Positions 55,950 to 64,000 of a DNA stretch of 64,000 nucleotides are shown here, one piece after another (position 1 is the stretch's first letter; the number at the start of each line of letters is the position of its first letter). Position numbers and translations under genes: made by a program. A model generated the notes under the pieces. That model worked only from the letters and a program-made list of their open reading frames with translations, did no database searches and had not been told where the DNA came from. Origin of the DNA: Azoarcus sp. (GTDB taxonomy: Bacteria; Pseudomonadota; Gammaproteobacteria; Burkholderiales; Rhodocyclaceae); the NCBI GenBank assembly GCA_020725025.1, contig DYFV01000002.1, positions 1 through 64,000 on the forward strand. The letters run 5' to 3'.

Positions 55950-56777
55950 ATGAGCACCCCACGCGCGCTGTACCTCGTCGAGCCCTTCCGCTCCCTGTGG
56001 GCCGGCCAGGACCCTTTCGTCGCGGTCGAGGCGCTCCAGGGCAAGGTCTTCCGCGAGCTCGAGGCGCGCCGCACGCTGCGCACCGAGGTGGCCGGCCGCG
56101 GCTACTTCGTGAAGATCCACCGTGGCGTGGGCTGGGGCGAGATCTTCAAGAACCTCGTCTCGGCGCGCCTGCCGGTACTCGGCGCCGGCAACGAGTGGCG
56201 CGCCATCCGCAGGCTCGAGGAGCTGGGCGTATCCACCATGACCGCAGTGGCCTACGGCGAGCGCGGCGCGAACCCCGCCACGCGCCACTCCTTCATCGTC
56301 ACCGAGGAGCTCGCGCCGACGGTGAGCCTCGAGGACTACTGCCGCGACTGGCCGCACCGCCCGCCGCCCCCGCCGATGAAGCACGCCCTCGTCGCGCGGG
56401 TCGCCGACATGGCCCGGCGGATGCACGAAGGCGGGGTGAACCACCGCGACTTCTACATCTGCCACTTCCTGCTCCACCTCGACCCGGCTCCGACCCCCGA
56501 GGCGCTGCGCCTGTCGCTCATCGACCTGCACCGCGCCCAGGTGCGCGCCCGCACACCGCGCCGCTGGCGGGACAAGGACCTGGCGTCGCTCTACTTCTCG
56601 GCGCTCGACATCGGGCTCACCGCCCGCGACAAGCTGCGCTTCCTGCGCACCTACTTCGGGAAGCCGCTGCGCCGGGTGCTCGTCGAGGAAGCCGCCCTGC
56701 TCACCCGCCTGGAGGCCGAGGCGGCGCGCCTGCACGCGCGCTACCTGCGCAAGTACGCCCCGGAGGCGGCGCGGTGA
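55950..56777 (+). CDS. waaP: LPS core heptose(I) kinase WaaP
   Basis: A 275-residue kinase-fold protein phosphorylating core heptose I. FREVEARRTLR-like start (VFRELEARRTLRTEVAG), GYFVKIHRGVGWGEIFKNLVSARLPVLGAGNEWRAI with the ATP Lys, the catalytic loop HEGGVNHRDFYICHFLLH (Asp167) and LIDLHRAQVRARTPRRWR are WaaP signatures. 28 bp after waaG; its end overlaps the next kinase (GTGA). Confidence 0.93.
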   Translation: MSTPRALYLVEPFRSLWAGQDPFVAVEALQGKVFRELEARRTLRTEVAGRGYFVKIHRGVGWGEIFKNLVSARLPVLGAGNEWRAIRRLEELGVSTMTAVAYGERGANPATRHSFIVTEELAPTVSLEDYCRDWPHRPPPPPMKHALVARVADMARRMHEGGVNHRDFYICHFLLHLDPAPTPEALRLSLIDLHRAQVRARTPRRWRDKDLASLYFSALDIGLTARDKLRFLRTYFGKPLRRVLVEEAALLTRLEAEAARLHARYLRKYAPEAAR

Positions 56778-57526
56778 GAGTCGGCTGGCAGCTGGATCCG
56801 GCGTTCGCGCGGGGTGCCGCGGCGCGCGCCTTCGGCTCGCTGGACGCGGTCTTCGCGTTGGAGGGCGAGCTCGTGGCGAGCGACACCATGAGCGAGGTGC
56901 TGCGCCTCGCCATCGACGGCCGCCGCTACTACGTGAAGCGCTACCGCCGCGCCGCCAAGAATCCGCTGCGACGCTGGCTGGGCCGCTCGCGCATCCGCAC
57001 CGAGTGGGAGAACCTCCGCCACTTCCAGGCCTGGGGCATCCCGACCGCCAAGGTGGTCGCCTTCGGCCAGGAGCGGGGCGTGGCGGGCTTCTCCCGCGGC
57101 GCCCTCGTCACCGCCGAGATCCCGCACACCACGGACCTCGCGCGAATGGCCGCCACGGGCGACCCGCGGCTGGCCGACCGGCGCTGGGTCGCCCACGTCT
57201 CGCGCCAGCTCGCCACGGCCGCGCGCTCCATGCATTCGCGGCGCTTCGCCCACAACGATCTCAAGTGGCGCAATCTCCTCGTCGACGACGGCCCGCAGCC
57301 GACGCTCTTTCTCATCGACTGCCCCAGCGGCGAGTTCTGGGTGCCGCCCTTTCTCGAGTACCGCGTGGTGAAGGACCTGGCCTGCCTCGACAAGGTGGCG
57401 AAGTACCACCTGAGCCGCACCCAGCGGCTGCGCTTCTACCTCGACTATGCGGGCAGGAGGCGGCTCGCCCCGGCGGACAAGCAGCGGATCCGCCGCATCC
57501 TCGCCTTCTTCGAGGGGCGCGAGTGA
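56774..57526 (+). CDS. LPS-core kinase-like protein (WapP/Kdo-kinase family)
   Basis: A 250-residue kinase-fold protein: RYYVKRYRRAAKNPLRRWLGRSRIRTEWENLRHFQAWGIP (ATP Lys), RAEHTT-like linker (EIPHTTDLARM), catalytic loop FAHNDLKWRNLLVDD (Asp162) and LFLIDCPSGEFWVPP. Position after waaP mirrors extra kinases in the Pseudomonas aeruginosa core cluster. Which sugar it phosphorylates is unknown. GTG 56774 and its stop both overlap neighbours (GTGA twice). Confidence 0.87.
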   Translation: MRVGWQLDPAFARGAAARAFGSLDAVFALEGELVASDTMSEVLRLAIDGRRYYVKRYRRAAKNPLRRWLGRSRIRTEWENLRHFQAWGIPTAKVVAFGQERGVAGFSRGALVTAEIPHTTDLARMAATGDPRLADRRWVAHVSRQLATAARSMHSRRFAHNDLKWRNLLVDDGPQPTLFLIDCPSGEFWVPPFLEYRVVKDLACLDKVAKYHLSRTQRLRFYLDYAGRRRLAPADKQRIRRILAFFEGRE

Positions 57527-58986
57527 GCGCGCGCGAGACTCCGGCAGTGCCCTCTGCCCTGGAAACCGCCGGGACCCTGCGCCGGGCCGGCCGGCAGCCT
57601 CCACTGCCCCTGCGCATCGCCCTCGAGGACGGGCGCATCCTCACCCTGCATCGCCTGTTCCGCATCCTGCCCGCCAAGCGGCTGGTCGGCATGGGCGAAC
57701 TCGAAGGGGCGACGGTGCTGGCCAAGCTCTTCATCGCGCGGCGCGGCAGCGAGCGCCACTGGCGCCAGGAGCTCGACGGCATCGAGGCGCTCGCGGCCCA
57801 GGATCTCGCCACGCCCCGCCTGCTCGGCTCGGGCCGCCTGGGGGTCGGCGGCCACTACCTGCTCACCGAATTCCTCGACGACGCGGAAAGCCTCGCCGAC
57901 GCGTGGCAGGCCGTCGAGCCGGGTCTCCTGCGGGACGGCGCCGCGGCACTCGCCGTGGCCGGCGCCGCCGTGGAGGCGCTTGCCCGCATGCACGCCCGCG
58001 GCCTCACCCAGACCGACCTGCACCTGGGCAACTTCCTGCGCCGCAACGGCACCGTCTACCTCATCGACGGCGATGCGGTGCACGCCGAGCATCCCGGCCG
58101 CCCCCTGGGCGCCGCGGCGGCGATGCGCAACCTGGCGATCCTGCTCGCCCAGCTGCCGCCCGCCGCCGACCCGCTGGTTCCCGCGCTGCTCGAACGCTAC
58201 CGGGCCGCACACCCCGCCGCCAGGCCGGACGCTCCCCTGCTCGCGGAAGAGATGGCCCGGGTGCGCGCCTGGCGGCTGCGCGATTACCTGGCCAAGAGCC
58301 TGCGCGACTGCAGCCTGTTCAAGGTCGAACAGCGCCGCGACCGCTTCACCGCGGTCGTGCGCACCGAGGCACAGTGGCTCGCGCCGCTGGTGGACGATCC
58401 CGACCGGTGGCTCGCCGCCGGACGCATGCTCAAGGACGGCGGCACCTGCACCGTGACGCTCGCCGAGATCGAGGGGCGCCGGGTGGTGATCAAGCGCTAC
58501 AACATCAAGAGCACCGGACACGCCCTGTCCCGTTTCTGGCGCCCCAGCCGCGCCTGGCATTCCTGGGTGGAGGGGCATCGCCTGCACTTCCTGGGAATCG
58601 CCACGCCGCGTCCGCTGGCGCTGGTCGAGCGGCGCTTCGGCCCGCTGCGCGGCCGCGCCTGGCTCGTCACCGAGTACTGCGGCGGCCCGGACCTGCTCGC
58701 CCACCTCGATGCGCAGCACGAGCCGCCCGAGGCCGAGGGCACGTCCCTGCGGGCGCTGCTCGGCGGACTGCACCGGGAAAGGATCAGCCACGGCGACCTC
58801 AAGGCGACCAATCTGCTGTGGGATGGGGAGCGGGTGACGATCATCGACCTGGACGCGATGCGCCAGCACGGCAGCGCGGCCGGCCACGCCAAGGCCTGGC
58901 GCAAGGACCGGGCGCGGCTGCTGCGCAACTGGCCGGCGGAGAGCGCGCTGCACCGCTGGCTGGAGGCAAACCTGCCGCCGGCCTAG
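57523..58986 (+). CDS. double-domain LPS kinase-like protein
   Basis: A 487-residue protein with two kinase-fold halves. Half one (about 35-270): LTQTDLHLGNFLRRNG (catalytic Asp165) and VYLIDGDAVHAEHPG. Half two (about 285-487): VVIKRYNIKSTGHALSRFWRPSRAWHSW (ATP Lys), ISHGDLKATNLLWDGE (Asp425) and TIIDLDAMRQHGS. Both catalytic loops look intact. It is the last gene of the hldE-to-kinase operon and is coupled by GTGA to the preceding gene. A role phosphorylating the LPS inner core is inferred from context. Confidence 0.85.
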   Translation: MSARETPAVPSALETAGTLRRAGRQPPLPLRIALEDGRILTLHRLFRILPAKRLVGMGELEGATVLAKLFIARRGSERHWRQELDGIEALAAQDLATPRLLGSGRLGVGGHYLLTEFLDDAESLADAWQAVEPGLLRDGAAALAVAGAAVEALARMHARGLTQTDLHLGNFLRRNGTVYLIDGDAVHAEHPGRPLGAAAAMRNLAILLAQLPPAADPLVPALLERYRAAHPAARPDAPLLAEEMARVRAWRLRDYLAKSLRDCSLFKVEQRRDRFTAVVRTEAQWLAPLVDDPDRWLAAGRMLKDGGTCTVTLAEIEGRRVVIKRYNIKSTGHALSRFWRPSRAWHSWVEGHRLHFLGIATPRPLALVERRFGPLRGRAWLVTEYCGGPDLLAHLDAQHEPPEAEGTSLRALLGGLHRERISHGDLKATNLLWDGERVTIIDLDAMRQHGSAAGHAKAWRKDRARLLRNWPAESALHRWLEANLPPA

Positions 58987-59083
58987 CCCCGCAGCCGGAT
59001 GGAGCCGAAGGCGGAATCCGGGAACGGCGGCGCAACGACGACGCCCGGCCCGGGATTCCGGTGTACTCCATCCGGGCTACGCG
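58987..59083. repeat. nested palindromic intergenic element (REP-like) between convergent genes
   Basis: Outer arms AGCCGGATGGAG (58993-59004) and CTCCATCCGGGCTAC (59066-59080), inner arms GGAATCCGGG (59013-59022) and CCCGGGATTCC (59049-59059). The pattern resembles the GTAGCCCGGATG...GGAATCCGGG elements dispersed between genes in many proteobacteria. It lies between the converging double-kinase gene and msbA and could end transcription from both sides. The arms have a few mismatches. Confidence 0.6.
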
Positions 59084-59096
59084 CCGGCGAGAGCGC

Positions 59097-60911
59097 CTAC
59101 CCGTGGGGCGCGTCGGAGGCTTCGTGCGCCGGCTCGCGGAACTGCATGGAGTGCAGCCGCGCGTAGTGACCGCCGGCGGCCAGCAACTGGGCGTGGCTGC
59201 CGCGCTCGACGATTCGTCCCTGGTCCATCACCATGATCACGTCGGCCTTCTCGATGGTGGACAGGCGGTGGGCGATCACGATGGTGGTCCGGCCGCTCAT
59301 GGCGCGGTCCAGCGCCGCCTGGATGTGGCGCTCGGACTCCGTGTCCAGCGCCGAGGTAGCCTCGTCCAGGATGAGAATGGGTGCGTCCTTCAGGAGCGCC
59401 CGCGCGATGGCCAGGCGCTGACGCTGCCCGCCCGAGAGCATCACGCCGTTCTCCCCCACCGGGGTGTCGAAGCCCTGGGGCAGGCGGTCGATGAACTCCC
59501 GCGCGAAGGCATGCTCCGCGGCCCGTTCGATCGCCGCCCGCGGCGCGCCGGCCAGGTCGCCGTAGGCGATGTTGTTCGCCACCGTGTCGTTGAACAGGGT
59601 CACCTGCTGGGTGACCAGCGCGATGTGGCGGCGCAGGTTGCGCAGGGTGTAATCCTCGACGTCGATGCCGTCGATCAGGATCTGGCCGTGCTCGTGATGG
59701 TAGAAGCGCGGGATCAGGCTCGCGAGCGTCGACTTCCCGCTGCCGGAGCGGCCCACCAGCGCCACCATCTGGCCGGGCGCCACGTCGAAACTCACCCCGT
59801 CGAGCACGTTGCGGTCGCTGCCGGGATAGCGGAAGGACAGGTCGCGCACCGTGATGCGCCCGCTCACCCGCTCCCGCTCGGTGCGGCCGTGGTCGATCTC
59901 GGGCGGCTCGTCGAGCTGCTCGAAGATGCTCTCCGCCCCGGCAACGCCCTTCTGGATGGTGGAGCTTACCTCGGAGAGCTGGCGGATGGGCTTGGGCAGC
60001 AGCCCCGCCGCGGTGATGTAGGCCACCAGTTCCCCCGCCGACGCGTCGCCGCGCAGCCACAGCACCAGGAAGAGCAGCACCGCCATCGCGGAGTAGGTGA
60101 CGAGTTGCAGCGAGGGCGTGTAGACCGCGCCGGTCTGGACCATCTTGAGCTGCTTGGCGGTGTTGTCCTCGCTCGCCGTTCGAAAGCGCGCCCGCTCGTA
60201 GGCCTCGCCGCCGAAGCTGCGCACCACCCGGTAGCCCTGGATGGTCTCGGACGCCACGTGGGTGACGTCGCCCATCGCCACCTGGATCTTCTTGCTCTGC
60301 TTGCGGAACTTGCGGCTCGCCCGGCTCACCATCACGCCGATCACCGGCAGGATGGCCACCATCACCAGGGTGAGCTTCCAGTTCATCCACAGCAGGTAGC
60401 CGAACAGGAAGATCACGGTGAGGCCCTCCCGGATCACCACCTTGATCGCGTCGGTGGCGGCGCCGGTGACCATGGTCACGTTGAAGGTGATGCGCGAGAT
60501 GAGGTGTCCCGAGTTGTGCCGGTCGAAGTAGTGGTTGGGCAGGCGCAGCAGGCTGTCGAAGAGCGCGAGCCGCAGGTCGTGCACCAGCCCGAGCGAGACC
60601 TTGGCGAGGAAGTAGTTTCCGAGATAGGCCCCCAGGCCCTGGTAGGCGGCGATCGCCACGATCATCAGCGGGACGCCGTGCATGAGCTCCATGCCGTCGA
60701 TGACGGGCAGGCCGGTCAGCACCGCCGCGCTGGGATCGGCCAGGCCGTCGACGAAGTACTTGAGCACTGCCGCCAGCATCGGCTGGGAAGACGCGAAGAT
60801 GATGAAGCCGAGGATGCTGATGGCGAACCGGCCGATGTAGGGCCGGACGTAGCCGAGCAGGCGGAAGTAGATTCTGAGGCTGGATGCGGCGGCCGCATCG
60901 GTTGCAGACAT
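59097..60911 (-). CDS. msbA: lipid A export ATP-binding/permease protein MsbA
   Basis: A 604-residue half-transporter: six helices (about 20-330), with SLGLVHDLRLALFDSLLRLPNHYFDRHNSGHLISRITFNVTMV typical of MsbA. ATPase: Walker A VGRSGSGKST (387-395), TQQVTLFNDTVANNIAYG, VMLSGGQRQRLAIARALL, ILILDEATSALDTESE, VIAHRLSTIEKAD. Flips lipid A-core across the inner membrane. ATG 60911 starts MSATDAAA; a longer frame upstream is not needed. It diverges from the kinase-like gene by 106 bp. Confidence 0.93.
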   Translation of the reverse strand: MSATDAAAASSLRIYFRLLGYVRPYIGRFAISILGFIIFASSQPMLAAVLKYFVDGLADPSAAVLTGLPVIDGMELMHGVPLMIVAIAAYQGLGAYLGNYFLAKVSLGLVHDLRLALFDSLLRLPNHYFDRHNSGHLISRITFNVTMVTGAATDAIKVVIREGLTVIFLFGYLLWMNWKLTLVMVAILPVIGVMVSRASRKFRKQSKKIQVAMGDVTHVASETIQGYRVVRSFGGEAYERARFRTASEDNTAKQLKMVQTGAVYTPSLQLVTYSAMAVLLFLVLWLRGDASAGELVAYITAAGLLPKPIRQLSEVSSTIQKGVAGAESIFEQLDEPPEIDHGRTERERVSGRITVRDLSFRYPGSDRNVLDGVSFDVAPGQMVALVGRSGSGKSTLASLIPRFYHHEHGQILIDGIDVEDYTLRNLRRHIALVTQQVTLFNDTVANNIAYGDLAGAPRAAIERAAEHAFAREFIDRLPQGFDTPVGENGVMLSGGQRQRLAIARALLKDAPILILDEATSALDTESERHIQAALDRAMSGRTTIVIAHRLSTIEKADVIMVMDQGRIVERGSHAQLLAAGGHYARLHSMQFREPAHEASDAPHG

Positions 60912-61017
60912 GGCGCGTAGGGCGGCAACGAGACGCCGGATGTTACCACGCCGTGCCGCGCACGCCGGATCGGGCCGCTCGGCGTTAAACTGTCGCCTTT
61001 TTTCGGCAGGCCGGGCC

Positions 61018-61617
61018 TTGCAGACGCTGGAACACGACAAGTTCGCCGCCTTGCGGGACGGCGCCGCGGTGATCGAGGCCGACCATTTCGGCGAGAAGGT
61101 GCTGCGCCTGCCCGACGGAAGCTATCTGAAGCTCTTCCGCCGCAAGCGACTCATCTCTTCGGCGGCCTGGTATCCCTACGCACAGCGTTTCGCCGACAAC
61201 GCCCAGGGGCTCGCGGCCCTGGGCGTTCCCTGTCCGCAGGTGCTCGCCGTCTACCGGGTGCCGGCCATCGCCCGGGACGCGGTGCACTACCGCCCGCTGG
61301 AAGGGACGACGATCCGCCAGCTGATCGCGACCGCACCCGGAGCCGAGGCTGAAGCGGCGCTGCGCGCACGGATCGGCGCCTTCGTCGCCCGGCTGCACCG
61401 CCTGGGCGTGTATTTCCGCTCGCTGCACCTGGGCAACATCGTCCAGTGCCCGGACGGCCCCCTGGGCCTCATCGACATCGCGGACCTCAGCATGCGCGGC
61501 AAGCCCCTGGGCAAGCAGCACCGGCGGCGCAACCTCAACCACCTCCTGCGCTACGAGCGCGATGCCGCCTGGCTGCTGGACGGCGGCGCGTTCATGCGCG
61601 AGTACGACAAGGCATGA
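61018..61617 (+). CDS. kinase-fold (toluene-tolerance/InaA-like) LPS-associated protein
   Basis: A 199-residue protein with an N-terminal EKVLRLPDGSYLKLFRRKRLISSAAWYPYAQRFA (ATP-Lys strand) and a catalytic-loop equivalent GVYFRSLHLGNIVQ, then LGLIDIADLSMRGKPLGK. The usual catalytic Asp is Ser135 here, so it may be a pseudokinase or use another residue. No ATG suits the start; a TTG at 61018 follows GGCAGGCCGGG and directly precedes QTLEHDKFAAL. The stop overlaps the glycosyltransferase (ATGA). Confidence 0.75.
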   Translation: MQTLEHDKFAALRDGAAVIEADHFGEKVLRLPDGSYLKLFRRKRLISSAAWYPYAQRFADNAQGLAALGVPCPQVLAVYRVPAIARDAVHYRPLEGTTIRQLIATAPGAEAEAALRARIGAFVARLHRLGVYFRSLHLGNIVQCPDGPLGLIDIADLSMRGKPLGKQHRRRNLNHLLRYERDAAWLLDGGAFMREYDKA

Positions 61618-62591
61618 AACGGATCCTGTTCCTTTCCAAGGGGGAGGACTCCCCCTCCACCCGCTATCGCGCGCTGCAGTTCTTTCCCCGCCTGAGCGAG
61701 GCCGGATTCGAGCCGGTGCACGTGACGATGGCCGGCTCGCCGGGGTCCTACCTCGGCGCCCTGGCGGAGGCCCGGCGCGCCGACGTGGTGGTCGTGCTGC
61801 GCAAGACCCTTCCCGGCATGCTGCTATGGTCGCTGCGCAAGTGCGCCCGCCGGCTGGTGTTCGATTTCGACGATGCGATCTTCGCCAACAGCGACGGCAG
61901 CGCTTCCGCCACCCGCGCCGCACGCTTCGCCGCCATGGCGCGCGCGAGCGACCACCTCTTTGCGGGCAACGCCTTTCTCGCCGAGCGGGCGGCGGCCTGC
62001 AACCCTGCGGTCACGGTCGTGCCGACCTGCATCGACGCCGCCCGCTACGACGTGACTGCAGAAAAGCCCGCCGACCATGTGGACCTCGTCTGGATAGGCA
62101 GCCGCTCGACGCGCAAGTACCTGGAACAGGCCCTGCCCGCGCTGCGACTCGCGGCGGAGCGCGTCCCCGGCCTGCGGCTCAAGATCATCGCCGACTTCGA
62201 TCTTCCCGACGCCGGCATCGAGACGGTGCCGGTGCGCTGGAGCGCCGAGCGCGAGGCCCGCGAGCTCGCGTCCTCGCACGTCGGCATCGCGCCGATGGCG
62301 GACAACGACTGGACCCGCGGCAAGTGCGCGCTCAAGGTCCTGCAGTACATGGCAGCCGGGCTCCCGGTCGTCTCCTCGCGGGCGGGGGTCAATGCGGAAG
62401 TCGTACGTCCGGGCGACAACGGATTTCTTGCGGACAGCCCCGAGGACTGGGCCAGGGCGATCGAGGATCTGGCCGGCGCCCCTGCCCTGCGCGAGAACCT
62501 GGGACGGGCCGGCCGGGAGCTGGTGTTATCGCGCTACGCTACCGGGCCGGTGTTCGAGACCCTGAAGGGCGCACTCGAACGGCTCGCCTGA
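61614..62591 (+). CDS. glycosyltransferase (GT4-like)
   Basis: A 325-residue GT-B-type protein: RILFLSKGEDSPSTRYRALQFFPRLSEAGF, VVVLRKTLPGMLLWSLRKCARRLVFDFDDAIFA, DLVWIGSRSTRKYLEQALPALRL, IAPMADNDWTRGKCALKVLQYMAAGLPVVSSRAGVNAEVV. Resembles LPS-core cluster glycosyltransferases. Coupled to the preceding kinase-like gene by ATGA. Its end overlaps, in convergent direction, the membrane-protein gene by 66 bp. Confidence 0.85.
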   Translation: MKRILFLSKGEDSPSTRYRALQFFPRLSEAGFEPVHVTMAGSPGSYLGALAEARRADVVVVLRKTLPGMLLWSLRKCARRLVFDFDDAIFANSDGSASATRAARFAAMARASDHLFAGNAFLAERAAACNPAVTVVPTCIDAARYDVTAEKPADHVDLVWIGSRSTRKYLEQALPALRLAAERVPGLRLKIIADFDLPDAGIETVPVRWSAEREARELASSHVGIAPMADNDWTRGKCALKVLQYMAAGLPVVSSRAGVNAEVVRPGDNGFLADSPEDWARAIEDLAGAPALRENLGRAGRELVLSRYATGPVFETLKGALERLA

Positions 62592-64000
62592 TCCGCCCCT
62601 CCAGGGCGGGCATTCGTCGCGCACGAGCACGACCACCGAATCGCCCCCGCGGTTGGTGAAGCGTGCCACTTCCCTCGCCTTCCGGGACGCGACCCACTCG
62701 GCGAACGCCTCGTCCTTGCGCCTCACGTCGAGCGCCAGCATGGTGTATCGCCCGGCCGAGAACGCCGCCGCGAGGCCGTCGCGGTCCAGCCCGTGCCGGG
62801 CGACGGCGAGCGGCCAGCCCGCGAAGTAGGCGATGCGCCCATCCTCGACGAAGACCTGCTGCGGATCCCGCACATGCTCAGACAGCCACACGCCCGCATC
62901 GCGATACTGCGTCTTCTTCGGCCCCAGGGACACCACGTTTGCCAGCGCCGCGACGAGCCCCAGCAGGATCAACGCCCACCGCCAGCGTGGAAAGCGCGCG
63001 AACATCGCCGCGAGGCCGACCGATGCGAGCGGCACCGCCAGGATGTTTAGGAAGCTTACGTAGCGTCCGGTGAGGAAGAACTGGTACATGAGGAAGACCA
63101 GCAGGACGGCGACGTACGCGCCGAACACCCAGCCCAGCGGCTGCCAGGCGCGAAGCCGCTCCCGCCCCCCGCCGCCCAGCAGGGCATAGGCCAGCGGCAC
63201 GAGCGTCACCCCCGCGATCTCGAGGAACTTCACGGGCAGGATGGAGAGCAGCCCGAAGAACAGGATGGTGCCGGCCTCGTCGGCCGAATAGCGATTGAGC
63301 ACCGCCGCCGCCATGCTGTCGGCGGCCGCGCCGAACCGTTCCATCGTCAGGGCGGGATTGGCCGCGGTGAGGTAGTACTGGAAACGGTGATGGAGGTCGA
63401 GTCCGCCGCCGACCGCCAGCCCGGCGCCGACCAGCAGCACGATACCCGGCGGTACGCACAACATCGCCACCCGCCGCAAGAAGCCACCCCGACGCGCCGC
63501 GAAGACCTGCCAGGCGAGGAGCGCCGGATACAGCACGACCGCCTCGACGCGGAACAGGCAGGCGAGGCCGATGAGGCCGTGCACCCAGGCCGCGCCGGAC
63601 CAGCGCGGCCGTTCGTCCCACCCCAGGGCGGCGAGTAGCGCGGCCAGGGCGAACAGCCAGAAGCCGAACTCGCGGATGATGTGGTCGCGGTAGCCATTGA
63701 GCGCCGGAAGCGCCAGCACCACCAGGCAGGCGGCCCAGGCCGCGTTCGGGAACTGCCGCCGGGTGATCTGAACCAGCGTCGCGCAGACGCCGGCCATGAG
63801 CAGCGCGCCGAGGCCGAACCCCACCGTCTCCAGGCCGAGTCCGGTCGTCCGCGACAGGACGGCGATCACGATGGGCAGGAAGGGCCAGTCGAAGTTGGCG
63901 CGCGCCGCCGCCCATCCACCGTCGAGGAAGAGCCGCGCGGTGTCGATGTAGAGCATCCCGTCCCGGTTCGGTCCGATCCCACCGGAGATCGCGATGGCGG
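62526..64000 (-). CDS. GT39-like (ArnT/PMT-type) membrane glycosyltransferase, 5' end outside window
   Basis: At least 490 residues; the frame stays open past position 64000, upstream of an internal Met at 63956 (GGIGPNRDGMLYIDTARLFLDGGW). The NRDGMLYIDTARLF stretch is the first-loop motif typical of dolichyl-phosphate-mannosyltransferase-like enzymes. About ten hydrophobic helices follow, then a soluble C-terminal part (QVFVEDGRIAYFAGWPLAVARH). It would transfer a sugar from a polyprenyl-phosphate donor outside the membrane. The exact family is inference. Confidence 0.7.
   Translation of the reverse strand, partial: AIAISGGIGPNRDGMLYIDTARLFLDGGWAAARANFDWPFLPIVIAVLSRTTGLGLETVGFGLGALLMAGVCATLVQITRRQFPNAAWAACLVVLALPALNGYRDHIIREFGFWLFALAALLAALGWDERPRWSGAAWVHGLIGLACLFRVEAVVLYPALLAWQVFAARRGGFLRRVAMLCVPPGIVLLVGAGLAVGGGLDLHHRFQYYLTAANPALTMERFGAAADSMAAAVLNRYSADEAGTILFFGLLSILPVKFLEIAGVTLVPLAYALLGGGGRERLRAWQPLGWVFGAYVAVLLVFLMYQFFLTGRYVSFLNILAVPLASVGLAAMFARFPRWRWALILLGLVAALANVVSLGPKKTQYRDAGVWLSEHVRDPQQVFVEDGRIAYFAGWPLAVARHGLDRDGLAAAFSAGRYTMLALDVRRKDEAFAEWVASRKAREVARFTNRGGDSVVVLVRDECPPWRGGSGEPFECALQGLEHRPGSVAR

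Noticed and set aside
57447-60920. A frame of more than 1,100 codons on the plus strand running across the double kinase and antisense to msbA
   Set aside because: Same GC artefact: it spans a convergent gene pair and has no domain structure, whereas the annotated genes have full motifs.

Overview
This is 64 kb of very GC-rich, tightly packed bacterial chromosome. I see no rRNA, tRNA, insertion sequence, prophage or CRISPR array. Gene content suggests a Gram-negative betaproteobacterium, perhaps of the Azoarcus/Thauera (Rhodocyclales) type. The pointers are LPS heptose and core genes, a CysD/CysNC pair, ubiquinone-to-rhodoquinone RquA, RhlE, TonB/BtuB uptake and anaerobic-type cobalamin synthesis. 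The genus is inference.

Region 1 (1-35 kb) is almost a complete vitamin B12 regulon. From the left: the start of trkA; cobQ diverging from cbiB-cobD, followed by a radical-SAM gene and btuF; then an M48 protease and rhlE. At 8.3-12.3 kb a different module interrupts: rquA diverges from a di-iron MBL-fold (ODP-like) protein and a GGDEF/EAL protein, with a ComEA-like gene next. A cobalamin riboswitch (12.8 kb) leads an eleven-gene operon: cbiM, cobM, cbiX, cbiC, cbiD, cbiET, cobI, split cbiG, cobJ and a [2Fe-2S] ferredoxin. On the minus strand, btuB (with its own riboswitch at 29.6-29.9 kb), btuC, btuD, cobO, cobA, cobB, a third riboswitch and bluB follow each other. cobU, a membrane GGDEF protein, cobT, cobS and cobC complete the nucleotide-loop steps. 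Together these genes cover cobalt chelation, corrin ring synthesis, adenosylation, lower-ligand synthesis, loop assembly and uptake. Only a precorrin-6A reductase (CbiJ/CobK) is missing from an otherwise full set.

Region 2 (35-64 kb) builds the cell surface. It holds a dual-specificity phosphatase, an MsbA-like exporter, a sulfotransferase, three tandem GT4 glycosyltransferases, an O-antigen-ligase-like protein, and CysNC plus CysD (ATP sulfurylase/APS kinase). Then come a GT9 and two GT4 transferases, a polysaccharide deacetylase, and hldE(kinase)-hldD-waaF-waaC-waaG-waaP with two further kinase genes. A second MsbA, a divergent kinase-like gene, another glycosyltransferase and a truncated GT39-like membrane protein close the window. 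PAPS-making enzymes beside a sulfotransferase and LPS genes suggest, by inference, a sulfated surface glycan.

Many genes overlap as ATGA or GTGA, pointing to translational coupling in long operons. Long open frames on the opposite strand are by-products of the high GC content and are not annotated.
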